A stretch of 64,000 nucleotides of DNA from JBBRYW01 sp038237235. Its GTDB lineage: Bacteria; Actinomycetota; Thermoleophilia; Gaiellales; Gaiellaceae. The DNA lies in the NCBI GenBank assembly GCA_038237235.1, contig JBBRYW010000002.1, positions 1 through 64,000 of the forward strand. Reading direction: 5' to 3'. The notes under the pieces were generated by a model that did no database searches, had not been told where the DNA came from, and saw nothing but the letters and a program-made list of their open reading frames with translations. This document shows, piece after piece, positions 43,163-51,474 of the stretch. The translations under genes and the position numbers were made by a program. Position 1 is the stretch's first letter. The number at the start of each line of letters is the position of its first letter.

Positions 43163-43210
43163 AGCCGCGCTACGGGAATCGGATGCGACCGCCCGTGCGT
43201 CAAAAGAGGC

Positions 43211-44194
43211 ATGAAGCATCTGGCGCTTGCCGCGGCGGTTACGGCGCTTGCGCTCGCGGCGGCCGCGCAGGCGGCCGATCCCGCACTCACGAGAGGCTGG
43301 AGGACGGATTTCTCCCGCCACCTGGTACCGCTGTCCGAGTTCCAGGCCGGAGGACCGGACAAGGACGGCATCCCGGCGCTCGACCATCCGCGCTTCGCGT
43401 CCGCCTCGTCGATCGGCTGGCTCGCTTCCCGCGAGCCGGTGATCGAGCTCGCGGTCGGCCGGGACGTGCGCGCGTATCCGCTGCAGATCCTGATCTGGCA
43501 CGAGATCGTCAACGACCGCATCGGCGGCGTCCCAGTCGCCGTCACTTTCTGCCCGTTGTGCAACACGGCGCTCGCGTTCGACCGGCGCATCCGCCGGCGC
43601 ACGCTCTCGTTTGGCACCACGGGCAACCTGCGCGATTCGGATCTGGTCATGTACGACCGCCAGAGCGAGTCGTGGTGGCAGCAGTTCGGCGGCCAGGCCT
43701 TGGTCGGTCGCTACGCCGGTACCAAGCTGCGTCAGCTGCCGGCGCGGATCGTCGCCTGGCGCACGTTCGCGCGTCTTCATCCGCGCAGCCTCGTGTTAAC
43801 TCGCGCCACCGGCTTTTCCCGCCCCTACGGGAAAAACCCTTACACAGGCTATGACGATGCCTCAAGCCCGCCGTTCTTCCCCACCGCGCACTCCGGCGAC
43901 CACCGGCTCCAGCCGAAGGAGCGCGTCGTCTTCCTGGAGCGCGGCGACGAGGCAGTCGCGGTTCCATTCACGCTGCTTCGGCGCAGGCACGTGATTCACG
44001 TCACGGTGGGCAGGCATCACCTTGTCGTGCGCTGGCGGGGAGGTGTTGCGTCGGCGCTCGACTCAGGGCGGATCCCGCGCGGACGCGACGTCGGCTCGGC
44101 CAGCGTCACCGAGAAGGGCAAGCCGGTCGCCTTCGACGAGCCGTTCTGGTTCGCGGTCGCGGCCTTCCGACCGCGTACGCGGATCGTCCGGTAG
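43211..44194 (+). CDS. Exported DUF3179 domain protein
   Basis: A 327-residue exported protein with a signal peptide (HLALAAAVTALALAAAAQAAD). DUF3179 markers are AYPLQILIWHEIVND, VAVTFCPLCNTALAFDR, SFGTTGNLRDSDLVMYDR and LPARIVAWRTFARLHP. The CPLC pair may be redox or metal active, but the family has no settled function. It faces the cytochrome b/molybdopterin operon and overlaps its end by 132 bases. Confidence 0.87.
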   Translation: MKHLALAAAVTALALAAAAQAADPALTRGWRTDFSRHLVPLSEFQAGGPDKDGIPALDHPRFASASSIGWLASREPVIELAVGRDVRAYPLQILIWHEIVNDRIGGVPVAVTFCPLCNTALAFDRRIRRRTLSFGTTGNLRDSDLVMYDRQSESWWQQFGGQALVGRYAGTKLRQLPARIVAWRTFARLHPRSLVLTRATGFSRPYGKNPYTGYDDASSPPFFPTAHSGDHRLQPKERVVFLERGDEAVAVPFTLLRRRHVIHVTVGRHHLVVRWRGGVASALDSGRIPRGRDVGSASVTEKGKPVAFDEPFWFAVAAFRPRTRIVR

Positions 44195-44788
44195 GGCGCT
44201 CCAGCGGGGGTGATGGCGGCGCGCCCATCGTTCGTCGACCGTGCCGCGGGTGATGCCGCTGAGCGCGTGCCGGGTCGCCGGGTGGATGAGCGAGAGGTAG
44301 AGATGGCCGGCGAGCAGAACCAGCGCGACGTACATGAGCCCGTCATGGAGGAGCAGCGCGTTGGCGAGCCGGAAGCGGGTGTCGCGCTCGCCGTACCAGA
44401 GCAGGAAGCCTGAAACGGAGAACAGCACCGCGAACGCTGCCGTTGCGATCGCATTCAGCTTCTGGCCCGCGTTGAAGCGCCCAGGCTGCCCGCCGCGCTG
44501 TAGCAGCCAGCGCCGGTCTTCGGCGTCGAAGCGGTCGAGCTCCCGAATCGTCTTCATCAGTCCGGTGCGGGCGCCGACCGCGCCGAGAAGCGTCATCGCC
44601 ACCGCCCAGGCGAGCGCCGTATAGAGGTGTACCTGTTTCACGAGCTGCCGGCGCGCGACGAGCTCGGACAGCCGCGGCACGTACAGCACGAGCCCGGAGC
44701 CGACCAAGACAAAGAAGGCGCTTGCGTGCACCCAGTGCAGAGCGCGCTCGGTGCGCGAGAAACGCTGGATCCTCACTTCAGGCGTCAT
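44063..44788 (-). CDS. Cytochrome b561/formate-dehydrogenase-gamma-like membrane subunit
   Basis: A 241-residue four-helix cytochrome b: ERALHWVHASAFFVLVGSGL, KQVHLYTALAWAVAMTLLG, LNAIATAAFAVLFSVSGFLL and HDGLMYVALVLLAGHLYLSL, with haem-ligand histidines in helices 1, 2 and 4. The start overlaps the molybdopterin gene by eleven bases, so this is its likely membrane electron partner (YedZ-like role). The last ~50 residues after RWARRHHPRW are low-complexity and overlap DUF3179 on the other strand. Confidence 0.8.
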   Translation of the reverse strand: MTPEVRIQRFSRTERALHWVHASAFFVLVGSGLVLYVPRLSELVARRQLVKQVHLYTALAWAVAMTLLGAVGARTGLMKTIRELDRFDAEDRRWLLQRGGQPGRFNAGQKLNAIATAAFAVLFSVSGFLLWYGERDTRFRLANALLLHDGLMYVALVLLAGHLYLSLIHPATRHALSGITRGTVDERWARRHHPRWSALPDDPRTRSEGRDREPERLVEGDRLALLGDAGRADVASARDPP

Positions 44789-45464
44789 GGCCGTTGGAGT
44801 GGCCGACCCAGGCGTCCCGGTCGTAGCCGAGCTTCTCCCAGAACCCGTCGGCCGCGCGCGGGACGAGCTCGATCCGCTCGACCCATTTGACATTCTTGTA
44901 GCCGTACATCGCCGGCAGCACGACTCGGACCGGCGCGCCGTGGGGGCGGGAGAGCGGACGGCCGTCCATCGCGTGGGCGAGCATCGCGTCCGAGCGCAGC
45001 GCCTGTTCGAGGGTGAGCGTGTCCTCGTAGGGGACCTCGCCCGAGACGAACCGCACTGCGTGCGCTGCCGGGAGTGGCCGCGCCAGTGCGAGCAGATCCT
45101 GGAAGCGGACGCCGGCCCAGCGGACGTTGTTGACCGTCCAGCCCGTCACGCAGTGGAAGTCCGAGGTCTGCTCGGCTCGCGGCAGTCGCAACAGCTCCTC
45201 GTAGCGCAGTTCCTGCGGCTGCCTGACGAGCCCGTCGATCCGCAGCCGCCAGGTCAACGAGTCGAAGCGTGGCATCGAGTCGCCGATCGTGTAGATCCGC
45301 CAGCCCCGTGAAGGAAGTAGCCCTCGCGCGCCAGCGGGCAGTACGGAGTCGATCAGTCTGAGGGCCGGCGAGGCCCAGGCGAGCGAGGAAAGGCCGCCGG
45401 CGACGAGCAGCAGGAAGCCGCGACGGCCGTACGGCTTTCCGTCGGGCTCAGGTTGTTGCGACAA
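44778..45464 (-). CDS. Molybdopterin-dependent oxidoreductase (sulfite oxidase/MsrP-like)
   Basis: A 228-residue catalytic subunit with a Tat-like leader (YGRRGFLLLVAGGLSS). The Moco-binding cysteine is in SDFHCVTGWTVNNVRWAGV; GAPVRVVLPAMYGYKNVKWV and SRPHG are family motifs. A TTG at 45464 overlapping the anti-sigma stop is the best start because no ATG/GTG precedes the Tat motif. It probably reduces or oxidises a sulfoxide/sulfite-type substrate outside the membrane, using the cytochrome b downstream. Confidence 0.82.
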   Translation of the reverse strand: MSQQPEPDGKPYGRRGFLLLVAGGLSSLAWASPALRLIDSVLPAGARGLLPSRGWRIYTIGDSMPRFDSLTWRLRIDGLVRQPQELRYEELLRLPRAEQTSDFHCVTGWTVNNVRWAGVRFQDLLALARPLPAAHAVRFVSGEVPYEDTLTLEQALRSDAMLAHAMDGRPLSRPHGAPVRVVLPAMYGYKNVKWVERIELVPRAADGFWEKLGYDRDAWVGHSNGHDA

Positions 45465-46017
45465 CGGCGTTCGGCTGACCTGGAGGCGTGACCCAAAAGC
45501 GCGACCAGTTCCGTCCGCCCGGGAGGTTGAAGCGGGCACGGCAGGCTCCGCTCGGGTCGACCATGAAACGGCCGACAGTCGTCGCCGACTGTCCGTCGCC
45601 TTCTGCCCACAGTACGTAGACATTCGCATGCCGGCGGGGCAGTCCGCGCGCAACGAGCGAGAGCGACGTGTTCTCGGCGTCGGCACGCGCCAGAACCGCC
45701 TGGCCGATCGATTGTCCCGAGGCCGTTCGCAAGGTGAACTGCCCGGCACGGTTGCTGTGGGGGAAGAAGAGCACCAGCAGCGCGACGGCGGCGACGGCGA
45801 CGAGCCCGGCGGGGAGACGCAGCCGGCGGCCCCTGCTGGCCCGGCGGCGTTCCCTCCGGCGTGCGGGCGCGGCGTCGCGGAGCATCCGATCGACGCGGCC
45901 GAGCAGGAAGAGTTGCCTTTGACAGTCGTGGCAGCCGGCCAGGTGAACGAGCAGCGCCGGCTCGTCGCGATCCTCGAGCAGGTCGGGCAGCCGCGTCCAG
46001 GCGTGCTCGTGCCTCAC
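45448..46017 (-). CDS. Membrane anti-sigma factor (ZAS / RskA-like)
   Basis: A 189-residue protein: zinc-finger anti-sigma motif HLAGCHDC near the N-terminus, one transmembrane helix (AGLVAVAAVALLVLFF) and an extracytoplasmic anti-sigma-K-like domain (VLWAEGDGQSATTVGRFMVD, FWVTPPGQP). It overlaps the sigma-factor stop (GTGA) and the molybdopterin gene start, so sigma, anti-sigma and redox genes form one operon. Confidence 0.87.
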   Translation of the reverse strand: MRHEHAWTRLPDLLEDRDEPALLVHLAGCHDCQRQLFLLGRVDRMLRDAAPARRRERRRASRGRRLRLPAGLVAVAAVALLVLFFPHSNRAGQFTLRTASGQSIGQAVLARADAENTSLSLVARGLPRRHANVYVLWAEGDGQSATTVGRFMVDPSGACRARFNLPGGRNWSRFWVTPPGQPNAVVATT

Positions 46018-46601
46018 CCCGGCTCCTCTCCGAGCAGCGTCGCGAGTCGGCTGAGGCCGCGGCGCGTCCAGCTCTTCACCGAGCCGAGAGGGACGTCCAG
46101 CTCCGCCGCGATCCGGCTCTGGCTGAGGTCGTCGAAGTACGCGAGCTCGATCACCAGCCGCTCGCGCTCGGGCAGCCGCTCGAGCGCAGCGTCGAGCCAG
46201 AAGCGCTCGATGTCCGGCGGCTCGACCGCGCCCGCTTCGTCCGGCAGCTCGACCGGTAGCGGCACCCGCCGGGCCTGCCGCAGGTTGAGCGCCGTTCGCC
46301 GCGCGAGCGTCAGCAGCCAGGCAGGGGCGCTGCCCCGGTCGCGGTCATAGAGCGGCGCCTTGCGCCAGATGCGGACGAAAACCTCCTGCGCGCAGTCCTC
46401 CGATTCGGCGCCGACGATCGCGCGGCAGGCGCGCTCGACCGCGCGGCGGTAGCGGTGGCGAAGCTCTTCGAAGGCAGGCTCGCTTCCCCGGCCAATCGCG
46501 TGCAGCAGGTCGGCGTCAGTCGCGTCGGCGCGAGCTGCCGCGTCTGTGTTGGGTGGCGCCTCGAGCTGCTGCGGGATCACATCAGGAGGTACAGGCGCCA
46601 T
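46014..46601 (-). CDS. ECF RNA polymerase sigma factor (SigK-like)
   Basis: A 195-residue ECF sigma factor: region 2 AFEELRHRYRRAVERACR, SEDCAQEVFVRIWRKAPLYD, SAPAWLLTLARRTALNLRQ; region 4 LPERERLVIELAYFDDLSQS, ELDVPLGSVKSWTRRGLSRL. It is paired with an RskA-like anti-sigma and controls, by inference, the Moco oxidoreductase-cytochrome b unit behind it. A longer start nine codons upstream is possible. Confidence 0.9.
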   Translation of the reverse strand: MAPVPPDVIPQQLEAPPNTDAAARADATDADLLHAIGRGSEPAFEELRHRYRRAVERACRAIVGAESEDCAQEVFVRIWRKAPLYDRDRGSAPAWLLTLARRTALNLRQARRVPLPVELPDEAGAVEPPDIERFWLDAALERLPERERLVIELAYFDDLSQSRIAAELDVPLGSVKSWTRRGLSRLATLLGEEPG

Positions 46602-46683
46602 CACCCACTTGGATGCGGCGACGCGCACGATCGGAGCAGGCCAGTTGGGCCGAACGTCGGTGCGGCCCCAAATGGCGCCGCAG

Positions 46684-47490
46684 CTACTTGATGCTCACCG
46701 TCACGGAAGACTGAGCGCCGATCGTCGGCGCGTGCGTGTTGTCCTCAAGGATTGCGATGAACTTGTGCTGGCCGGGCTTGATCCCGGCGAGGGAGACGTG
46801 GACGGAACTTCCGCAGCTCATCCCGAGCATCGTCCCCATCCCCATCATCCCCATCGATGTCGTGTCGACGTTAGCGTGCCAGTGGCCGTAGCCCTTTACG
46901 TTCGCCTTCCCGTAGAGGTCGCAGGAGAGCCGGAAGTTCTTCGCGGCGACAACGAGGTCGAACCCTCCGTGGACCGTCGCGCCCGGCTTGGGCGAGACGA
47001 CGCTGATCGACGGCTTACCGGCGAAGCTGAGCGGCTTCACCGCCGGCAGCGGATGCGCGGGCTTGTAGGTGAAGCTGATCTGCTTCATCGCCTTCACGTC
47101 GTCGGCGTGGTCGTTCGCCGCCGGGATGAACTGGACCGTGTGCTTGCCCGGCTTGACGTCGAGCATGCTGATGCTCGAGCGGGGCCTGCAGATCATGTTG
47201 ATCAGCGACCTATCCAGCTCGATGTGGTAGTGGCCGATCCCCTTACGGTTCGCGGTGCCCCCATACCGGCAATCAGTCTTGAAGCGCGTGATCGAGACGC
47301 GCGTGCTCAGCGTGTTGCCGGTCAGCGTCGTGCCAGTCTTCGGCGTCAGCACCTTCAGCTTCGCTCCCGTGTGAGCCATCATCATCGGCGGCGGCGGCGC
47401 ACCGAGCGCGACCGCGGCCCCGTACACGACGCTCAGCACCGCGATCGCTGCAACACCTATCCTGGCTTTGCTCCAACGCATCTGCATCAA
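46684..47490 (-). CDS. Exported protein with two tandem DUF4399-like repeats
   Basis: A 268-residue exported protein with signal peptide (IGVAAIAVLSVVYGAAVALG). Two copies of a beta-domain are visible: KGIGHYHIELDRSLINM...VKPGKHTVQFIPAAND and KGYGHWHANVDTTSMG...IKPGQHKFIAILEDNTH. Each has a G-H-x-H motif, a pair of cysteines and a K-P-G-x-H turn, suggesting metal (copper-like) binding. It sits beside the cupredoxin and the redox operon. No assigned function. Confidence 0.72.
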   Translation of the reverse strand: MMQMRWSKARIGVAAIAVLSVVYGAAVALGAPPPPMMMAHTGAKLKVLTPKTGTTLTGNTLSTRVSITRFKTDCRYGGTANRKGIGHYHIELDRSLINMICRPRSSISMLDVKPGKHTVQFIPAANDHADDVKAMKQISFTYKPAHPLPAVKPLSFAGKPSISVVSPKPGATVHGGFDLVVAAKNFRLSCDLYGKANVKGYGHWHANVDTTSMGMMGMGTMLGMSCGSSVHVSLAGIKPGQHKFIAILEDNTHAPTIGAQSSVTVSIK

Positions 47491-47589
47491 CCCTCCTTGA
47501 CGACGTGACCGAAGGCGCGCGTGGCGCCAAGGCCGCTTTGGCCTTATCCGGAGGTACAGCCGCGGTCCGCAGTTCGGATGCAGACGCGT

Positions 47590-47955
47590 TCAGGAAACGG
47601 TGAAGCTGCCGTGCATGATCGTCAGGTGCGGATCGCAGCGATAGCGGTAGAAGCCCGGCTTCAGCCGGACCGTCCAGGTCGTGCTGCCAGTGCCCTGCAC
47701 CGAGGTCAGCGTGTGCACGCCAGGACCGAACAGGTGGAAGTTGTGAATCGGCGAGAGATCGCGAATCCGGATCGTGTACGTGCCGGCCTTCAGCTTCTTG
47801 ACGACAGCCCCCTGCGTCTTGAGCGCGATCGTGAAGCCTGGCCCGACGGTGCCACTGAGCGCCGCGGCTTGCGCCGCTGCGCTGCTACGTCTCGGCACAG
47901 CGAGTACGGCGAAAAGCAACACCGGCGGCAGGGTCAGAGCGATGATGCGTTTCAT
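47590..47955 (-). CDS. Exported cupredoxin-like copper protein
   Basis: A 121-residue exported protein with signal peptide (IALTLPPVLLFAVLAV). The type-1 copper ligands are present: histidine in DLSPIHNFHLFGPGV and the C-terminal YRYRCDPHLTIMHGSF (Cys, His, Met spacing). It could carry electrons for the neighbouring cytochrome b/Moco system or buffer copper. Confidence 0.82.
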   Translation of the reverse strand: MKRIIALTLPPVLLFAVLAVPRRSSAAAQAAALSGTVGPGFTIALKTQGAVVKKLKAGTYTIRIRDLSPIHNFHLFGPGVHTLTSVQGTGSTTWTVRLKPGFYRYRCDPHLTIMHGSFTVS

Positions 47956-48024
47956 CCTGAAAGTCCTTTCGTCCGGTGACCTCGAAGAGCGGCCGTGTAG
48001 CCGCCACGAGGAGATACAGCCCGC

Positions 48025-48365
48025 TGGTTGGCGGTGGATGTCGGCACCCAGGATCTCGAGCAGCGGTCCTTGCCGAACCGCGTCGGAACCGGCGCGAGCT
48101 GCTCCGGAGCCGCAGCGAGCCCGATCGTCACCTGCGCACCCGCAACCGCCAGACGGCGGGCGGCGACCAGGCCACCCCTCCGTTCCCCGCCCAGCCCGGC
48201 CAGCACCCCGATCGAGGGCCTGCGCGCGTCACCCCCGAGCAGATGCCGGGCGAGCTGGGCCCGGGTTGCGGCCGGGGTTCTCCATCATCCGCACCAGCAA
48301 GATGCCGAGCTCGTGAACATCACCCGGCCGACCTCGCGCATCTGCTCGACCGACAATCATGGCAC
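48025..48365 (-). pseudogene. NAD(P)H-hydrate epimerase (YjeF_N) remnant
   Basis: Pieces in different frames spell the start of an epimerase: SVEQMREVGRVM, then ELGILLVRMMENPGRN, then LARHLLGGDARRPSIGVLAG and GGLVAARRLAVAGAQVTIGL. At least two frameshifts and a TGA in place of a Trp codon (VP*LSVEQM) break it, and the C-terminal half is missing. Active YjeF_N repairs damaged NAD(P)H; this copy cannot. Confidence 0.65.
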
Positions 48366-48519
48366 CGAACCAGACTCGACCGTCGGATCGGCTCTCTTCC
48401 GATCGTCGTTATCGTCTTCCTCCTCTCTGCGCTCGTCGACGGGAATCGGATCGGCGTCCGCTGGTCATCTAACCCGACAGAGCAAGAACATCCAAACCAG
48501 GACAGCGAGGGAGACTTCC

Positions 48520-48876
48520 ATGTTGAAGGCGGCGATCATCGTGCTCGCGGATACCGAAACGCATGGCGAGCTCGGACGGCTGGTCAATGCGCTCTCGACC
48601 GCGGACGAGTTCCGCGAGCACGGCGACGAGGTGACGATCATCTTCGATGGCGCCGGTGTGCGCTGGGCGGCGGAGCTCTCGAACCCCGAGCACCGCCTGC
48701 ACGAGACGTTCGAGCGCGTCAGGGACAAGGTCGCAGGCGCCTGCCACTACTGCGCGGGCGCGTTCGAGGTGCGCGACGAACTGGAGCGGATCGGATTCCC
48801 TCTGCTCCGCGAGCGCAAGGGACACCCGAGCCTACGCTCGCTCGTCCACGACGGCTACGAGGTGATCACGTTCTGA
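48520..48876 (+). CDS. DsrE-family small protein
   Basis: A 118-residue DsrE/YchN-like domain. MLKAAIIVLADTETHGELGR, DEVTIIFDGAGVRWAAELS, VAGACHYCAGAFEVRDELER and VHDGYEVITF match the family. The CHYC pair is the likely sulfur- or metal-binding site. ATG at 48520 with a GAGG ribosome site upstream. Its island context suggests thiol or sulfur handling. Confidence 0.78.
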   Translation: MLKAAIIVLADTETHGELGRLVNALSTADEFREHGDEVTIIFDGAGVRWAAELSNPEHRLHETFERVRDKVAGACHYCAGAFEVRDELERIGFPLLRERKGHPSLRSLVHDGYEVITF

Positions 48877-49590
48877 TGCGTCGTCGTCTCTGATCCGGCG
48901 GTCGATCTGATCGAGGAGCGCGGCGGCCGCCTCTACGTCTGGCTGAAGAAGGGCCGCTACTGTGGCGCGTTGAGGACGCTTGCGACCTCGAGCGAGCCTC
49001 CGGGAGGGAAGGAGTTCTCCCGCGCCGCGGCCAATGAACGCTTCGAGCTCTACGCTCCTGCGGGACTCGCCCGGCTCCCGGCCGCCATCGACCGGGGAGA
49101 TCCGGCAGCTTCGTGTGAGACCCCTGACTGCCATGACCGCCGACAGTGCGAGCAGCGCAATCGACGCGAGGCTGAGCGGCAGGAACCACCGATGCACGGC
49201 CAGATTGACGCTGAGGGCAGTCGTGCCGCTAGCCCCCAGAAGTCCGGCGAGGGCGGGCACGAGAAGAGGCGAACAGCACGAGACCGCAGCCAGCCCGGTG
49301 AAGGAGCTGACGGCGAGCCCGGCGCCGGCTCGGGCGCGCGCCGCCGCCCGCAGTCGTCGTAGCGCCGCAAGCTGAAGTGGGACGACGAGGCTGAACTCGA
49401 GGCTCATCGCACAGATGGCGGCTGCCCGTGATGGTTGAAGGTCCCAGTAGAGGCCACCGATCGGGGAGCGCACGACAACCTGTCCCGCCCACGACAGCAA
49501 GACTGCGCTTCCCGCAGCGACGACACCGGCGAGGGCCAGGTTGAACGGGTCTCGGAAGACCTCTGCGGCAGTGCTTGGGGAGGGTCTCAC
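48832..49590 (-). CDS. Polytopic membrane protein with CC motif
   Basis: A 252-residue frame whose start GTG overlaps the DUF929 stop. Four to five helices are visible (LALAGVVAAGSAVLLSWAG, AAICAMSLEFSLVVPLQLAA, VSCCSPLLVPALAGLLGAS, FLPLSLASIALLALSAVMAV). The vicinal cysteines of AAVSCCSPLL resemble metal-transport helices of the MerT type. The end after ~residue 165 is hydrophilic and overlaps a plus-strand remnant, so the true stop may be earlier if the frame is damaged. Likely partner of the DUF929 protein. Confidence 0.6.
   Translation of the reverse strand: MRPSPSTAAEVFRDPFNLALAGVVAAGSAVLLSWAGQVVVRSPIGGLYWDLQPSRAAAICAMSLEFSLVVPLQLAALRRLRAAARARAGAGLAVSSFTGLAAVSCCSPLLVPALAGLLGASGTTALSVNLAVHRWFLPLSLASIALLALSAVMAVRGLTRSCRISPVDGGREPGESRRSVELEAFIGRGAGELLPSRRLARGRKRPQRATVAALLQPDVEAAAALLDQIDRRIRDDDASERDHLVAVVDERA
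48883..49092 (+). pseudogene. Fragment of a small Cys-containing conserved protein
   Basis: Directly after the DsrE gene the frame VSDPAVDLIEERGGRLYVWL, then KKGRYCGALRTLATSSEPP and ERFELYAPAGLARLP resembles a small actinobacterial protein that normally carries a CC pair where this one has YC. No ATG/GTG/TTG start is available and the end runs into the opposite-strand membrane gene, so it is treated as a remnant. Family memory is the only support. Confidence 0.4.
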
Positions 49591-50447
49591 GACAACTGGT
49601 TCTGGAGGGCGGTAACAGTCGTCGCGGAGCAGACCGCTGCCGGCTTTTCGCCGGTCAGCTTGCACAGCAGCGCCGTGATCGCGTCGGCCTCCGCGTCGAT
49701 CGCCTTGACGGTCGGGTTGCGGACGCCTGCCGCCAGCGCTTGGCGGAGCTTGTCGAAGCTCTGACCCTTGAGCAGTCCGGGCGAGAACGCCAGCCCGACC
49801 GTGTACTGACCGCCCGACCCACTGGCGACGGTGAACGGAATACTGCCCCCGGGGTCGTAGCTGTTCACGAGGCCGTTCTCGAGGCCGTCGAGCGACTCGA
49901 GCTTGTTGCCGGAGACGTCCGCGACCTCCTTGTGGCGCAGGGAGATGAGATCGCTTCGGTAGTGGGCGCCCGCGAGATCGTAGGTGGGAAGGCTGGCGAA
50001 GCCGTCGACGCCGCCCTGGCTCTGGAGAGAGCGCAGGTTGGTCCAGGTGCCGAACCGAGAGGTGGCCCTGACAAACGCCCATCGATCCGCCGCGCAGAAC
50101 GGGCAGAACTGGCCGCCCATGAAGAACACGACCGGCTTTCCCGCCTCCACCAAGGGCGCGTCCGAAACCCGCTGGATCGCGCCGAGCGCGCGAGAGGCGT
50201 CACCGGCCGAGGAGGCCAGGGGGCCGCCCTTGCTGTGGAATGCACTGGCGCTCTCGACGCCCCCGCCGCCCCGGCCGATCACGGCCAGCGCCCCGACGAC
50301 GACAGCTGCCGCAGCGGCCACCACGAGGGCCCAGGCCCAGAGGGAGTGGCCAGCAGCGATTCCCGGGCGGCGCTCGGTGTCCTTCGCACCCCGCTGCGCC
50401 TGCGCACGCATCTGCTGCCGCGCCTGTTTTGCCTTCCGCTGACTCAC
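49587..50447 (-). CDS. DUF929 family membrane-anchored thioredoxin-like protein
   Basis: A 286-residue protein: basic N-terminus (SQRKAKQARQQMRAQAQRG), one helix (WALVVAAAAAVVVGALAVI), then an extracytoplasmic DUF929 domain with VVFFMGGQFCPFCAADRWAF (CxxC). The fold is thioredoxin-like, so disulfide exchange outside the membrane is likely. GTG start at 50447. Overlaps the downstream CC membrane protein by four bases. Confidence 0.85.
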   Translation of the reverse strand: MSQRKAKQARQQMRAQAQRGAKDTERRPGIAAGHSLWAWALVVAAAAAVVVGALAVIGRGGGGVESASAFHSKGGPLASSAGDASRALGAIQRVSDAPLVEAGKPVVFFMGGQFCPFCAADRWAFVRATSRFGTWTNLRSLQSQGGVDGFASLPTYDLAGAHYRSDLISLRHKEVADVSGNKLESLDGLENGLVNSYDPGGSIPFTVASGSGGQYTVGLAFSPGLLKGQSFDKLRQALAAGVRNPTVKAIDAEADAITALLCKLTGEKPAAVCSATTVTALQNQLS

Positions 50448-50573
50448 CGACCGGCTCCTTCCTCGTTGTGCGATCCGGGAGATCCGACGCCCACATCCAT
50501 CAGATGCAATCCACCGGGCGATCGATTCCAGCCGCCGCAGCGCAGCCGAAACTCTGCGACTAGCCTCCTGAGG

Positions 50574-51443
50574 ATGTTGTTCAGCTCGGCGCGTCTTCTT
50601 GTCGGCTTCGCCGCCCTCGCGATTGCCCTGGTACAGGGTGCACCAGCCGCTGACGCCGGTTTCGTGATCGAACGAAACCTCGTCTACCGACACGTCGGGA
50701 GTAGGACGCTGGCGCTCGATGCGTACGTACCATCGGCCGCGCACGGCCTGCGAGCTGCAGTCATGTTCGTCCATGGCGGCGGCTGGCAGGCCGGCGACAA
50801 GACGACCTTCGCGCCAGGACAGCGACCTTTCGCCCCGACAGCGCTTCAACTCGTACGCGCGGGCTTCGCGGTCTTCTCGATCGACTATCGGCTCGCACCG
50901 AAGGACCGGTTCCCCGCTGCCGTCTCCGACGTCGGCGCGGCGGTGGAGTGGCTGCGTACGCATGCGGCGAGGTTCCATGTCGACCCGCGCCGGCTCGCGC
51001 TCTTCGGCGCCTCCGCCGGGGGAAATCTCGCCGCCCTCGCCGCCACCGAACGACACGGACGCCTTGACCGCGGCGCGCGCGTACGTGCGGCCGTGTCGTG
51101 GTCCGGACCGATGGATCTCCGCCGCTTCGACGCCGAACTTGGTGGCCCGACGCGCCGCCCGTTCGTCGAGAGCTATCTGGGCTGTCCGCCTACGATCTGT
51201 CCCGGCCGATACAAGGCTGCCTCTCCCGTCACACACATCGACTCCACCGACCCGCCAACCCTGATCGCGAACAGCACCCACGAGATCGTTCCACTCGCCC
51301 AGGCAGAAGAGATGGCCAGGCGGCTAGCCGACGCGCACGTCCCGCACCAGCTCCTGATCATCCAGGGCAGCCGCCACGCCGCCGACTATCAAGCCGAAGC
51401 CTGGGCCGCGACCGTCCGCTTCCTGCGTCGCTATCTACACTGA
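50574..51443 (+). CDS. Exported alpha/beta hydrolase (esterase)
   Basis: A 289-residue exported esterase. Signal peptide LLVGFAALAIALVQGAPAADA; oxyanion loop VMFVHGGGWQAGDK; nucleophile elbow ALFGASAGGNLAALAA; acid around IANSTHEIVPL; catalytic histidine in QGSRHAADY. It resembles BD-FAE/HSL-type carboxylesterases. Substrate unknown. ATG at 50574, divergent from the DUF929 gene. Confidence 0.87.
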   Translation: MLFSSARLLVGFAALAIALVQGAPAADAGFVIERNLVYRHVGSRTLALDAYVPSAAHGLRAAVMFVHGGGWQAGDKTTFAPGQRPFAPTALQLVRAGFAVFSIDYRLAPKDRFPAAVSDVGAAVEWLRTHAARFHVDPRRLALFGASAGGNLAALAATERHGRLDRGARVRAAVSWSGPMDLRRFDAELGGPTRRPFVESYLGCPPTICPGRYKAASPVTHIDSTDPPTLIANSTHEIVPLAQAEEMARRLADAHVPHQLLIIQGSRHAADYQAEAWAATVRFLRRYLH

Positions 51444-51474
51444 AGAAGAACAGCCACGCACGGCGACCTGCGGA

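Noticed and set aside
48350..48365. TGA in the YjeF remnant as selenocysteine
   Set aside because: The position is a tryptophan in the family (TGG), and two other frameshifts show decay.
47976..48519. Plus-strand frame upstream of the DsrE gene as an N-terminal domain
   Set aside because: Its translation is low-complexity Arg/Ser/Ala antisense to the YjeF remnant; the ATG at 48520 has its own ribosome site and gives the family start.
50083..51281. Upstream extension of the DUF929 gene
   Set aside because: The open frame continues antisense to the esterase; the GTG at 50447 before the basic N-terminus and helix is the sensible start.
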